DNA of 64,000 bases, taken from Amycolatopsis sp. NBC_01488. Lineage in GTDB: Bacteria; Actinomycetota; Actinomycetes; Mycobacteriales; Pseudonocardiaceae. Within the stretch, counting starts at the first letter, position 1, and the number at the start of each line of letters is the position of its first letter. Below, piece by piece: positions 44,007-53,184 of this stretch. Under the pieces are notes generated by a model. The model ran no database searches. It had not been told where the DNA came from and was given only the letters and a program-made list of their open reading frames with translations. The stretch lies in contig NZ_CP109434.1 of NCBI RefSeq assembly GCF_036227105.1, positions 3,414,001 to 3,478,000 on the forward strand, given 5' to 3'. The position numbers and the translations under genes are program-made.

Positions 44007-44079
44007 GGGGCTGTAGCGCAGTTGGTAGCGCGTCTCGTTCGCATCGAGAAGGTCAGGGGTTCGATTCCCCTCAGCTCCA
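44007..44079 (+). tRNA. tRNA-Ala (anticodon CGC)
   Basis: 73 nt. Acceptor GGGGCTG pairs with CAGCTCC including the G3-U70 alanine identity pair. Anticodon stem TCTCG/CGAGA with loop TTCGCAT (CGC, reads GCG), T loop TTCGATT, discriminator A, no encoded CCA. It is the probable integration site of the island to its right. Confidence 0.95.
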
Positions 44080-44153
44080 CCCTAGGGGTCTTACTAGAAC
44101 ACGGGGCCGAAACAACGCCACGTAGTAGGACCTGAAGACCGTTGGTAGCCACG

Positions 44154-44185
44154 GGGCCGCCTCCCTTTTGGGAGGCGGCCCTTTT
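44154..44185. terminator. Rho-independent terminator after tRNA-Ala
   Basis: 12-bp perfect stem (GGGCCGCCTCCC with its complement) around TTTT, followed by TTTT. It is placed to end tRNA transcription. On the other strand it lies within the 3' part of the recombinase frame. Confidence 0.88.
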
Positions 44186-45437
44186 GGCATTTCGGGGTCG
44201 GGTGTCGGTTCGTGGCTCCGGCACGGTCACGTCGGTGGTCTGCCAGTCGCTCTGGACGGCGTGGAGTTGTGCGAAGGGCTCCCGGAGGCTGTGGTCGGCG
44301 ATCTGGTCGTCATCGACGTAGATGCTGTGGAAGATCGCCTGGTTGAGCATGCGGCGTTGCTGTTCGTCGCAGCGGCGGTAGAGTTCTTGAGGGTTCTCCA
44401 GCAAGGTGAGCGCGGCTTCGATGAGCCGGGCGCTGTCGGAGAGGTTCTCGGTCGTGGTTGTGAGGCGCTCATCGAGGCGTCGTCGTTGTCGGGCGATCTC
44501 GCGGAGCTTGGTCTTGATCTTGTCCTGCCCGATGGTGGAGTCGGCCGCCAGTTCGATGAGGTTCTCTTCGCGGGTGTCCAGCGCCTTCATCTCCGTGGTG
44601 AGTTGCTTGTGGAGCAGTCGCTCGGAGGCTTCTTGCTCGTCGATGGCGCGGGCGACCTCGGCGCGGACGGTGGCGACGAACTGGGGGCTGAAGCGGATCG
44701 TGGCGTAGTGGTTTTCCACGGCGTCTTCGATGAGGGCGACGTTGATGTGCGGGGCTTCGCAGCTGCCGTTCTGCTTGTTGCGGCAGAAGAAGTAGGTGTA
44801 TTCGCTGCCTCGGGAGTTGACGGTGTGCTGGACGATCAGCCGCTGGGTGATGCCCGCTCGCTTGCAGCGTCCGCAGAACAACGAGCCCTTGAGGTAGTGG
44901 GGGTGCTCGCGGCGGCGTTCGCCTGCTGTGGAGCGGGATTCGAGGAGATCCTGGACGCGGTCGAAAAGATCGTCGTCGATGAGCGGCTCATGCCGGCCTT
45001 GGACCTCCTCGCCGTCGACCTCTACGTACCCGAGGTAGTAGCGGTCCCGCAGCATCATCGAGAGCTTGTTGATCGACACCTGCTTGGCGGGATGACGGCC
45101 AGTGGGCCGAGTACGCAGTCCGCGATCGTAAAGCTCATCGGACAGGTCTTCCAACGAGTAGTCGCCGGTGACATAGAGCTCGAAAGCAAGCTGGACAAAG
45201 GGTGCACGTTCGGGGTCGACGGCGATGGTGCGGATCTCGCGGCCGTCGAACCGGTCGCGGACGTTGAGGTAGCCCAGTCGGGCGCGGCCGATCGTGCCGC
45301 CATTCTTGGCTTTCTGCTTCATCTTGTACGCGATGTCGGCACCGGACTCTCGCGACTGGTACTCGTTGAAGGTGGCCAGGATGCCGTGCATGAGCTGACC
45401 TACGGGCGAGTCGTCGATCGACTCGGTGGCCGATACG

Positions 45438-46626
45438 TGCGGGGTTCCAGAAGTCGGTTCACGGATCCGACCTGCGGCGATGGGCGCGTTCGGTGGATGG
45501 GGCATGATCGCCAGCCATGGCGTTGCGTCTGCTCTATCTGATCTTCCTCCGGCTTATGGGCCTGCTGGTGTTGCTTGGGCGCTCGGCGGCGTCCAAGGAG
45601 GTCGAGTTGCTGGTGCTGCGCCACGAGGTCGCCGTGTTGCGCAGAGGCAACCCGAAACCTCGTCTGGACTGGGCTGACCAGGCTGTTTTCGCGGCGTTGG
45701 TCCGGCTGTTACCCAAGGCGCTGCGGATACACCGGCTGGTTACCCCGGGCACGATCCTGCGCTGGCACCGGCGCCTGGTAGCCGCGAAGTGGACCTATCC
45801 GCACCGGCACGGGCGTCCACCCGTCGACGACGCGATCGCCGGGCTGATCGAACAGATGGCCAGGGAGAACCACGGCTGGGGCTACAAGAGAATTCAGCGT
45901 GAGCTGCTCAAGCTCGGACATTGGGTCGGTGCTTCGACGATTCGGCGGATCTTGAAGCGGGCGTGTATACCTCCGGCGCCGGTCCGGCACTCCGACACGA
46001 CGTGGCGGCAGTTTCTGCGTACGCAGGCCTCGACGATGCTGGCGTGTGACTTCTTCCACGTCGACTGTGCGGTCATCCTCAAGCGGATCTACGTGTTCTT
46101 CGTGCTGGAGGTCGGCAGCCGCTACGTCGACGTCCTCGGCACGACCACCCACCCGGACGGTAGGTGGACCACCCAGCAGGTCCGCAACCTGGTGATGGAT
46201 CTCGGTGATCGAGTCGACGAGTTCAGGTTTCTCGTCCGCGATCGGGCTGGCCAGTTCGCGGCCTCGTTCGATACCGTCCTGGCTGACGTCGGCATCGAGA
46301 CGGTGAGGATTCCCGCGCGTTGCCCTCGGGCGAACTGCTACGCCGAGCGGTTCGTGCTTACAGCCAGAATCGAGCTCGCTGACCGCATGTTGATCCTCAA
46401 CGAGCGGCATCTGCAGGCTGTGCTCGCCGAGTACGTCCGGCACTACAACGGTCGACGGCCGCACCGTTCCCACGAGCTTCGCCCACCCCGGCCGACCCAC
46501 CCCGCAGCAGATCTCAGCTCTCAGAGGGTCAGGCGCCAGCGGCTTCTCGGAGGCCTGATCAACGAGTACGAACGCGCCGCGTAAATCCGCTGGTCAGCGC
46601 CGGGGAGCGACTTTTAGAACCCCGCA
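45438..46626 (+). mobile_element. Insertion sequence with rve-type transposase
   Basis: 19-bp inverted repeats, TGCGGGGTTCCAGAAGTCG on the left and, read from the right, TGCGGGGTTCTAAAAGTCG. Length 1,189 bp, one gene. No target duplication is visible (left flank GATACG, right flank GGTGAT). The left flank is recombinase and the right flank is another IS remnant. Confidence 0.85.
45517..46584 (+). CDS. IS transposase, integrase-core (rve) type
   Basis: 355 aa. N-terminal 'ALRLLYLIFLRLMGLLVLLG' and 'VELLVLRHEVAVLRR', HTH 'GWGYKRIQRELLKLGHWVGA', catalytic Asp in 'ACDFFHVDCAV', Asp in 'FLVRDRAGQFAASFD' and Glu in '[10 protein letters not shown]', end 'LLGGLINEYERAA'. An IS3/IS481-like DDE enzyme encoded by a single frame. 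Intact; related to the broken copy at 52 kb. Confidence 0.9.
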   Translation: MALRLLYLIFLRLMGLLVLLGRSAASKEVELLVLRHEVAVLRRGNPKPRLDWADQAVFAALVRLLPKALRIHRLVTPGTILRWHRRLVAAKWTYPHRHGRPPVDDAIAGLIEQMARENHGWGYKRIQRELLKLGHWVGASTIRRILKRACIPPAPVRHSDTTWRQFLRTQASTMLACDFFHVDCAVILKRIYVFFVLEVGSRYVDVLGTTTHPDGRWTTQQVRNLVMDLGDRVDEFRFLVRDRAGQFAASFDTVLADVGIETVRIPARCPRANCYAERFVLTARIELADRMLILNERHLQAVLAEYVRHYNGRRPHRSHELRPPRPTHPAADLSSQRVRRQRLLGGLINEYERAA

Positions 46627-47005
46627 GGTGATGGACTTGGGGGAGCGGATCGCGTCGTTTCGGCTCCTCGTCCGCGACCGGGACGGACGCCTCGCGCGAA
46701 CTGCTACGCGGAGCGATTCGTACGCAGCGTCCGCGCGGAGTGCACCGACCAGATGCTGATCTACAACGAACGGCATGCCACCGCCGTCCTCGGAGAGTAC
46801 GCCCGGCATTTCAACGACCACCGGCCACGCCAAGGCCTCAATCAACAGCCACCAAACCACGATCCGGCCAGCGTCATCCCGCTGGACGCTCCAATCACAC
46901 GCCGGAAGATCCTCGGCGGCGTGATCAACGAGTACCGGCGAGCCGCCTGAGCTGACCGGCAAAACACCTGGTCACCGCCTACGCTCCGACTTTTGGCACG
47001 GTACA
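46627..47005 (+). mobile_element. Remnant of a second rve-type IS
   Basis: The 3' part of a transposase gene related to the one at 52,068-53,128: '[10 protein letters not shown]', then after an internal deletion of about 70 bp '[12 protein letters not shown]'-like bases, and '46753-46950' coding '[20 protein letters not shown]' to '[12 protein letters not shown]'. The right end TTTTGGCACGGTACA (46991-47005) matches the right terminal repeat of the 52-kb element. The left part is replaced by the neighbouring IS. Confidence 0.75.
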
Positions 47006-47107
47006 AGCCGGAATTCCGGCGCCGGGTCCAAGCCGGTCGCGTTCGGCTGCGACCTCCGCCCATGCCGGAGAGCGAACATCGCCACGCTGACGACATCGCC
47101 GAAGTGG

Positions 47108-48532
47108 TCAAGGCGGTATCGGACCGCGTTCAGGCCGCTCAGGGTGGTCGGGAGACGTCACGCAAGCGGAAATGCCGTACGATTCGCAGCGGCTGAGCAA
47201 TTGATCGACCGCTGAGGTCCTTCGCATTTTCCGAAGATGGGTGATCATTCCACGAAGCGCAGATTCCGCCCGGCTGGAGTACAGAAACTGGTACTCGTCG
47301 AGAAACCGGTTCCAGTAATAGTACGCGGATCTGTTTCGGCCGGCGGCCATTTGACACTCCCCCAGCACCGCTGCGGTGAGGATTCGCGCCCGGCGTTGCC
47401 CGGAAGGGAGATCGCGCAGGCAACGCAGCAATGATTCGCTTGCCAAGGGAAGGTCTTGTAACTTGACGTAGACTTGGGACATCCGAAAGGCGAGCACGGC
47501 CGCGCTGTAGGCGCACACCGGCTCGGAGCGCTCGCCGGTGCCGGATCGCCTAAGGAATATGATCTCATCGAGCAACCGAAGAGCTTTTTCAGCGTGGCCT
47601 AGTTCTGCATAGGCGACCGCTTCCTGAGCCCGCAGCAAGAGCTTCATCCCGAGCGGTTGGGTGATCGATTCACCCGCCAGCTTGTTTGCGGCCGCAACGA
47701 TTTCCAGCGCATCTCGAGGACGGTCGAGCATCGTCGCCTGGTTGGCGAGATCACAGAGTATCTGGGCGGCGAGACCATGATCGCGCGCCGCAATGGAGAC
47801 ACGCAGCGCTGCGAGGTAGTAGCTTTGTCCGAGGCCGTGCCTGTGGCGGTCGACGTGCTTGATGCCAAGGCGTTGCGCCAACCGGACGGCACAGTGGACA
47901 AGACGCGACCTGTTGCCGCCCTGGCCGGTAGCCGAAAGCATTTCCAGGATATCGTCGCGTAAGTAGGCAGTGGTCGCCTCGCAAGCATGACCACCGCCGA
48001 AAAGATCGTCCAGATTACCCAGCACCGTAGTTGTTTCTTCGACTGCCTGGATCTGCGCCTTGGTGAAAATTCGCGGCAGTTTACCCGTGACCTGCGACAC
48101 GAGCGGCACGTTGGCATCCTCGGCGAGACCGATCCAGGAGACATCCCCAGTTCGGTACGGAACCCGGTGCAGCTGAGCCCGGGACCGGTGGTCCAGGTCG
48201 GCTTCGGCCAGCCTTTCGAGCCCGGCAAGGGGATCTTCTCCACAGAGGGCATGAAGAACCAGCTGATCCGCCTCGTCAGGCCTCGCGAATCCGGCATCGA
48301 CCAGAGTCAGGCTCTTGCCCAGTTCGGTGCTCAGTGCGTTCACGATCAGCGGAACGACCGAGGCGCGAGGCATCGAGCCGGCCAGCCAGTGAGACACCGC
48401 GGACCGGTCGTAACGCAACTCGATCCCCGCCCGAGACCCGAGGCGGTTGACCTCCGAAGCCAACGCCGAATTGCCCAGACTCGCTTGCTCCATCAACTTC
48501 CGAAGCAAATGATTCGGCGTTCTTTCCGACAT
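47108..48532 (-). CDS. XRE-type HTH regulator with TPR-like sensor domain
   Basis: 474 aa from the ATG at 48532 (an ATG 20 codons upstream at 48592 is possible). An N-terminal HTH ('LLRKLMEQASLGNSALASEV', 'YDRSAVSHWLAGSMPRASVV') is followed by a long helical-repeat region ('AYAELGHAEKALRLLDEIIF', 'RMSQVYVKLQDLPLASESLL'), the layout of actinomycete NsdA-like regulators of secondary metabolism. It is divergent from the SDR-hotdog gene, 333 bp away, so it probably controls that group. Base composition is somewhat less GC-rich than the chromosomal genes. Confidence 0.8.
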   Translation of the reverse strand: MSERTPNHLLRKLMEQASLGNSALASEVNRLGSRAGIELRYDRSAVSHWLAGSMPRASVVPLIVNALSTELGKSLTLVDAGFARPDEADQLVLHALCGEDPLAGLERLAEADLDHRSRAQLHRVPYRTGDVSWIGLAEDANVPLVSQVTGKLPRIFTKAQIQAVEETTTVLGNLDDLFGGGHACEATTAYLRDDILEMLSATGQGGNRSRLVHCAVRLAQRLGIKHVDRHRHGLGQSYYLAALRVSIAARDHGLAAQILCDLANQATMLDRPRDALEIVAAANKLAGESITQPLGMKLLLRAQEAVAYAELGHAEKALRLLDEIIFLRRSGTGERSEPVCAYSAAVLAFRMSQVYVKLQDLPLASESLLRCLRDLPSGQRRARILTAAVLGECQMAAGRNRSAYYYWNRFLDEYQFLYSSRAESALRGMITHLRKMRRTSAVDQLLSRCESYGISACVTSPDHPERPERGPIPP

Positions 48533-48865
48533 CGCATCCTCGCCGTTATCCGCTCTACGAAAGAGCACCAGTGGAAGTCTGGGGCACGACACGGAATGTC
48601 GCTAGCCAGCGTTTGAGTGACAACGAAGTCCTCCGGAGTGACGGCTCGTTGCCTTACTGCGACTGGACGGCGGAGATCACCTACCACTATCGGCGTAAAG
48701 GTATGCCCGATCGGGCTTCGCCGCAGTTCGCGGTCCGAAAATCGGTACCCGAGTGTCACTGCGCACCCACCGCGGATTCAACCTGTTCAACACGGCCGAG
48801 TCGTCCGCCGCGGACCGGGTAACAAACCGGCAACCGTTGTTGCACGTCGAGAGAGGTTCTTGTCC
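48533..48865. promoter_or_regulatory. Divergent intergenic region, regulator / biosynthetic genes
   Basis: 333 bp without a supported gene between the HTH/TPR regulator and the SDR-hotdog gene. It should contain both promoters. I see no convincing palindrome or -10/-35 pair that I can place with confidence. Confidence 0.4.
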
Positions 48866-50257
48866 ATGACTGTCGAAGGAGCGGAAACGCCGGCGGACCC
48901 GGAACCCGTCGCACCCGGAAAACCGACGCACCGGGCCGAGCCGACCAGGTCCCGGGCTCACGGAGACGGGTTGAGCGGCCAGGTGGTAGTGGTGACCGGC
49001 GGGGCCCACGGGTTCGGACAGCACGTGGTAGCGGCGTTGGCTGAGGCCGGAGCCCGGCTGGTCGTCACCGGCCGGGACGATGCAGCACTGGCTGCTCTTT
49101 CCCGGGCTGCGCACTCCGCCGGTTGGGCGCTGGTCACGCAGGCCGGTGACGTCCAGGACCAAGCCACGGCGACCGCGGTGGTCGACCGTGCGGTCGAAAC
49201 ATTCGGCCGGGTAGACGTGCTGGTCAACAACGCCGGAATCACCGGGCCGATCGGACCGACCTGGGAGGTGGACTCCGACGACTGGTGGCAGGCGATGGAG
49301 GTGAACGCGCACGGAAGTCTGCTGTTCATCCGGGCCGCGCTGCCGGTGATGGCTGACCAGGGTGCCGGCACGATCGTCAACATCGTCTCCAGTGCCGGCC
49401 TGCGGCGCTTCCCGCATCTTTCGGCCTATTCGGTTTCCAAGGCGGCCGTGATCAAGCTGGGGGAAAACCTCGGCCGCGAACTGGCGACCGCCGACACCGG
49501 CGTATCGGTCTTCAGCCTGCATCCGGGCGTTCTCCGCGACAGCGGCATCGCCCGCAACCTTCTCCGGGGCGATCACACGGGCCGATGGCTGGTCAAAACC
49601 GCCGGCTGGGTCCGGGAACAGATCAGGACCGGGCGGTCCGTGGAGGCCGCGGTCGCCGCACAAGCGGTCGTCGCGTTGTGCTCCGGCAAATTCGAAGCTT
49701 CGAGCGGTAGCTATCTGGAGGTCGATGATGTCCTTGCGCGACTCACTCCTGAAACAGCCCAGGTTCCCGACCAAGCCAGTACCGGCGCGCGAGGCACTCG
49801 GCATTATCACGAAACGGAGCTACGCTTCTCGGATCTCGACTGGCAAGGTCACATCAACAACGTCTCGATGGTTGGATACCTTCAAGAAGCACAGATCCGG
49901 CTACTTGACCCGGATCGCCGAAAAATCTTCCAGGAAGCCGACGAGTCATTCGTGGTCGCCGCGCATAATGTCGACTACCTCCAACCTCTTCAGTTCCGAG
50001 AGGAGCCGGTCGTCGTCGAGACCAGGATCGTCGATATGGGTCGTTCGAAGATCGTACTGAACAGCGAGGTTCGCGACGACCAGAATATCTATGCCCGGTC
50101 GAGCAGCACGTATGTGGCATACGACACGGTGGCTCGCACCGTGCGACCGTTGACAGCTCACGAACGTCGCGAATTCGCCCGTTACACGGCGAAACATTCC
50201 AGGAATTTCCTCAAAAAGCGTTATCCTGACCTCTATCGAAAGCGGGTGAAGGCATGA
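48866..50257 (+). CDS. SDR dehydrogenase fused to hotdog thioesterase
   Basis: 463 aa, two enzymes in one chain. Residues about 36-290 are a classical short-chain dehydrogenase: 'VVVTGGAHGFGQHV' (cofactor), 'NNAG', catalytic Ser in 'VSSAG', Tyr188 and Lys192 in 'YSVSK'. Residues about 308-463 are a YbgC/4-hydroxybenzoyl-CoA-type hotdog domain: 'RFSDLDWQGHINNVSMVGYL' with the catalytic Asp, 'VAAHNVDYLQPLQF'. It would reduce an acyl-thioester intermediate (or oxidise a hydroxyacyl one) and then release it. The ACP gene starts inside its stop (ATGA-type overlap), so the ACP is the likely carrier. Confidence 0.87.
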   Translation: MTVEGAETPADPEPVAPGKPTHRAEPTRSRAHGDGLSGQVVVVTGGAHGFGQHVVAALAEAGARLVVTGRDDAALAALSRAAHSAGWALVTQAGDVQDQATATAVVDRAVETFGRVDVLVNNAGITGPIGPTWEVDSDDWWQAMEVNAHGSLLFIRAALPVMADQGAGTIVNIVSSAGLRRFPHLSAYSVSKAAVIKLGENLGRELATADTGVSVFSLHPGVLRDSGIARNLLRGDHTGRWLVKTAGWVREQIRTGRSVEAAVAAQAVVALCSGKFEASSGSYLEVDDVLARLTPETAQVPDQASTGARGTRHYHETELRFSDLDWQGHINNVSMVGYLQEAQIRLLDPDRRKIFQEADESFVVAAHNVDYLQPLQFREEPVVVETRIVDMGRSKIVLNSEVRDDQNIYARSSSTYVAYDTVARTVRPLTAHERREFARYTAKHSRNFLKKRYPDLYRKRVKA

Positions 50258-50598
50258 TATCGGCCGACAAGACGCGCGAGATTTTGCGAGAGATGCTCGC
50301 GGTGCAGGGCAAGGAACTACCGGACGACGGGACGAATCTGGCGGACTTCGGGTTCCGCTCATTGGACTTCTCGGAGCTGGCGATGCGCGTGGAGGACGAG
50401 GTTGGCGGCGAGTTGAACTTCGACGCCGCCGGCCTGCGTGACATGACCACGGTCGGCGATATGTATCGTTTTCTGTCCCGGCGTTCGCCGGTCCGCTCGC
50501 GGGTGCGCTGGCCTGGCTCGCCGGGGTGCTGGTCGTATTCTTCCCGTTGGCGCTGCGGGCTTATCACCGCCGCGTCGCCTGAAACTGCTGAGAGGTGA
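50254..50598 (+). CDS. Acyl carrier protein with altered C-terminal tail
   Basis: 114 aa. 'MISADKTREILREMLAVQGK' and the phosphopantetheine site Ser36 in 'DFGFRSLDFSELAMRVEDE', then 'DMTTVGDMYRFL' to residue 73. This covers a complete four-helix ACP. The remaining 41 residues ('SRRSPVRSRVRWPG...') are unlike any ACP: the same DNA, read in another frame, encodes the end of an ABC-2 transporter permease. So the native 3' end was replaced by a recombination near 50470. The ACP fold may still work. Confidence 0.82.
   Translation: MISADKTREILREMLAVQGKELPDDGTNLADFGFRSLDFSELAMRVEDEVGGELNFDAAGLRDMTTVGDMYRFLSRRSPVRSRVRWPGSPGCWSYSSRWRCGLITAASPETAER
50469..50582 (+). pseudogene. ABC-2 transporter permease, C-terminal remnant
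   Basis: In the frame two bases ahead of the ACP: 'VPAFAGPLAGALAWLAGVLV' and 'VFFPLALRAYHRRVA' then TGA, the typical last helix and basic end of a DrrB-type permease. It has no start and sits inside the ACP reading frame, marking a deletion or fusion joint. Confidence 0.7.
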
Positions 50599-50607
50599 AC
50601 GAGGGCC

Positions 50608-50796
50608 ATGGACGTCAAAGTCACCTTGCGGGGCGGGCCCGAGGGACTGCCCGAAACCGTGCTCGTCCACGCGGGGCAGCAGCGGCTGAAGATCCCGTTC
50701 CGCGCGGGATACGAGCACTTCGAACCCGTCGACGGACGGGACACCGGGGACAACGCCGTCTTCGTCTGGTGCGACCGGACCAAACTCGCCGAATGA
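50608..50796 (+). CDS. DUF5988-family small protein
   Basis: 62 aa: 'MDVKVTLRGGPEGLPETVLV', 'IPFRAGYEHFE', ending 'FVWCDRTKLAE'. This matches the short DUF5988 proteins that occur in actinomycete biosynthetic clusters. GAGAGG ribosome-binding site upstream. Function unknown; its place between ACP and KAS III suggests a role in that pathway or a regulatory adaptor. Confidence 0.7.
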   Translation: MDVKVTLRGGPEGLPETVLVHAGQQRLKIPFRAGYEHFEPVDGRDTGDNAVFVWCDRTKLAE

Positions 50797-50812
50797 GAGA
50801 GGAAGGCGTGGC

Positions 50813-51823
50813 ATGAACACCGCGATTCTCGGTACCGGCTCCTACCTGCCGGACGAGATCCTCACCAGCGCCGAACTGGGCAGCAGACTCGGGCTCGGGC
50901 AGCAGTGGATCTTCGACAAGACCCGCATCGCCGAACGCCGCGTCGCCGCGCCCGACCAGGCGACGTCCGATCTGGCCACCCTGGCCGCCGAACGCGCGCT
51001 CGCCGCGGCGGGGCTGACCGCCAACGACCTCGACCTGATCATCGTCGCGACGTCGACCCCGGACCAGCCGATCCCGGCCACCGCGGTCGCGGTGCAGGCC
51101 AACCTCGGCGCCGTACGCGCGGCCGCGTTCGACATCGACTCCGTGTGCAGCGGGTTCGTCTACGCGCTGGTCACCGCGCACGCGCTGCTGGATCTGGATC
51201 CCTCGCCCGGCACCGCGCTCGTCATCGGCGCGGACACCTACTCGCGCGTGCTCGACTACACCGACCGCCGCACGTGCGTGCTCTTCGGCGACGGCGCTGG
51301 AGCGGTGGTGCTCGGCAAGCGGGCCAACGGCCGTGGCCTGCTGTCGAGCACCCTCGGCTCCGACGGCACGACCGCCGACTACGTCACCATTCCCGGCGGC
51401 GGCAGCCGCCGCCCGGTCAGCAAGGAGACCCTCACCGCGGGCGAGCACTTCTTCGCCATGCGCGGCAGGCAAGTCCGCGACCTCGCCGCCCGCGTGCTGC
51501 CCGACCTCGTCGTGGACGTCGCGAAAGCCGCTGAGCTCGAGGTCTCCGAGATCGACCTCATCGTGCCGCACCAGGCCAACGGCGTGATGCTCGAAGACCT
51601 CGCCGACACCCTGGACCTGCGGCCGGACCAGATGCACCTGACTGTCGGGCGTTACGGCAACACCGGTGCCGCGTCGGTGCCGATCACGCTGGACGACGCG
51701 GTGCGCGGCGGCCGGCTCTTCGACGACGACGTGCTGATGATGGTCGCCTTCGGCGGCGGGATGAGCTGGGGCGGCGCGGCCTGGCGCTGGACCCGCCCGC
51801 GGAAGCCGGGCGAGGCCTGGTGA
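50813..51823 (+). CDS. 3-oxoacyl-ACP synthase III-like (KAS III) enzyme
   Basis: 336 aa. Complete catalytic triad: Cys112 in 'FDIDSVCSGFVYAL', His253 in 'VPHQANGVML', Asn283 in 'GRYGNTGAASVPITL'; 'FGDGAGAVVL' and 'FGGGMSWGGAAWRW' are also as in FabH. It would condense a starter acyl-CoA with the adjacent ACP-bound extender. It is clearly separate from primary FabH by context. Starts 16 bp after the DUF5988 gene; overlaps the next ORF (GTGA). Confidence 0.93.
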   Translation: MNTAILGTGSYLPDEILTSAELGSRLGLGQQWIFDKTRIAERRVAAPDQATSDLATLAAERALAAAGLTANDLDLIIVATSTPDQPIPATAVAVQANLGAVRAAAFDIDSVCSGFVYALVTAHALLDLDPSPGTALVIGADTYSRVLDYTDRRTCVLFGDGAGAVVLGKRANGRGLLSSTLGSDGTTADYVTIPGGGSRRPVSKETLTAGEHFFAMRGRQVRDLAARVLPDLVVDVAKAAELEVSEIDLIVPHQANGVMLEDLADTLDLRPDQMHLTVGRYGNTGAASVPITLDDAVRGGRLFDDDVLMMVAFGGGMSWGGAAWRWTRPRKPGEAW

Positions 51824-51989
51824 CCCGCCCGCCGTTGCGTGCGCCGGCCGGGCGTCCGCCGCGCTTCGACGTCGAGTTGGCGCCGAGGGTCAGACCCGTG
51901 ACGCTGGACGGGTTCCGCGCCTCACCGCGGAGTCGAGCGCGACGCCGGGCCGGGCGGGCGCACCGGCCGCGTCGTGACCGGCGGCTACC
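51820..51989 (+). pseudogene. Truncated ORF after KAS III, cut by IS
   Basis: GTG start overlapping the KAS III stop; reads 'TRPPLRAPAGRPPRFDVELA' and 'RVRPVTLDGFRA' then degenerates or is frameshifted, and the IS at 51990 removes the rest. In another frame the last part reads 'ERDAGPGGRTGRVVTGGY'. I cannot identify the family. It shows that the biosynthetic operon once continued. Confidence 0.5.
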
Positions 51990-53183
51990 TGTACCGTGCC
52001 ATAACTCGGCCGTGGTTCGTTGACCTGCTGTTTTGGTCGCGTGGGGGTTGTGGGATGCTCTCCGGCTGTGCTGTTTCGGCTGACGTACTTGATCATGGTG
52101 AGGTTGTTCGGCTGGCTGGGTCTACTCGCTCGGTCCGCTGCCGCCAAGGACGTCGAGATCCTCGTGCTCCGGCAGGAGGTGGCGGTCCTGCGTCGCCAGG
52201 TTGGCCGGCCACGCCCTTCGTGGTCGGATCGTGCGGTCTTGTCCGCGTTGGCACGGAGGCTGCCCCGCGAGCTGCGGCGGCTTCGCATCGTCAGGCCGGG
52301 CACGCTGTTGACCTGGCATCGCCGGCTGGTTACCCGGAAATGGACCTACCCCCACCGGCCTGGACGACCGATGATCGATGATGAGCTGCGCGAGCTGGTC
52401 GTCCGACTTGCCCGGGAGAATCCGCGGTGGGGGCATCGCCGCGTCCAGGGAGAGCTCGTCCGGCTCGGGCACCGCATCGGTGCGGGCACGATCCGCCGTA
52501 TCCTCGCCGCGGCCCGGATCGGTCCCGCGCCTGGACGCAGGGACACCGGTTGGCGCACTTTCTTGCGCGCGCAAGCGGCGGGCTTGCTGGCCACGGATTT
52601 CTTCCATCTGGACACCATCGGCCTGCGCCGGCTCTACGTCCTGTTCGTGATGGAGATCCACACCCGGCGGTTCACATCCTGGGCGTGACCGAGCATCCGA
52701 CCGCTGCCTGGATGACGCAGGCCGCTCGCAACCTGCTGATGAACCTCGGCCAGGGCATCTCCCGATTCCGGTTCCTGATCCGCGACCGGGACACCAAGTT
52801 CGCCGCGTCGTTCGACGCGGTGTTCGCCTCCGAGGGCATCGAGGTGGTGAAGACCCCGCCGCGAACGCCCCGAGCGAACTGTTACGCGGAGCGGTTCGTG
52901 CGCAGTGTTCGGTCGGAGTGCACCGACCGGATGCTGATCTACGACGAACGCCACGCCCTGACCGTGCTTGATGAGTTCGCCCGGCACTTCAATGATCACC
53001 GGCCGCACCAGGGCCGTGAGCACCGCCCACCCAACCACGACCCCGCTGAAGGCATCCCGCTCGACGAACCGATCCGCCGACATCGAGTCCTGGGCGGCGT
53101 GATCAACGAATATCGACGAGCAGCCTGAACTGATCCCAAAACCGCAGCTCAAAAGACCGAGTCGCGAGTTTTGGCACGGTACA
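51990..53183 (+). mobile_element. Insertion sequence with rve-type transposase, 1,194 bp
   Basis: Terminal inverted repeats: TGTACCGTGCCATAACTCG on the left; the right end, read inward, TGTACCGTGCCAAAACTCG. Same family as the remnant ending at 47005. No target duplication seen (left flank GGCTACC, right flank AGTGCAG). The left flank is a biosynthetic ORF and the right flank an integrase tail. Confidence 0.88.
52068..53128 (+). pseudogene. IS transposase (rve type), frameshifted
   Basis: Two overlapping frames: 52068-52688 has '[15 protein letters not shown]', the HTH '[15 protein letters not shown]' and the first Asp in 'ATDFFHLD'. 52670-53128 has '[15 protein letters not shown]', '[10 protein letters not shown]' and '[13 protein letters not shown]'. 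Adding one G in the run near 52672 (CGGCGGTTC to CGGCGGGTTC) restores one 353-aa protein. Single-frame relatives exist (45,517-46,584), so this is a lesion or a sequencing error rather than programmed frameshifting. Confidence 0.85.
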
Positions 53184-53184
53184 A

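Larger units (their letters stand above)
43991..45437 (-). pseudogene. Large serine recombinase, N-terminal catalytic domain lost
   Basis: The surviving part starts 'SATESIDDSPVGQLMHGIL', which is the end of the resolvase catalytic domain. It continues through the recombinase domain ('TIGRARLGYLNVRD', 'MLRDRYYLGYVEV'), a zinc ribbon ('LFCGRCKRAG ... YFFCRNKQNGSC') and a coiled coil. The catalytic Ser region is gone: the frame is cut by the IS at 45438. At the 3' end the frame runs through the terminator and antisense to tRNA-Ala before a TAG at 43991-43993. That run-through shape is common where a serine integrase gene abuts its tRNA attachment site. Not functional as is. Confidence 0.85.
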
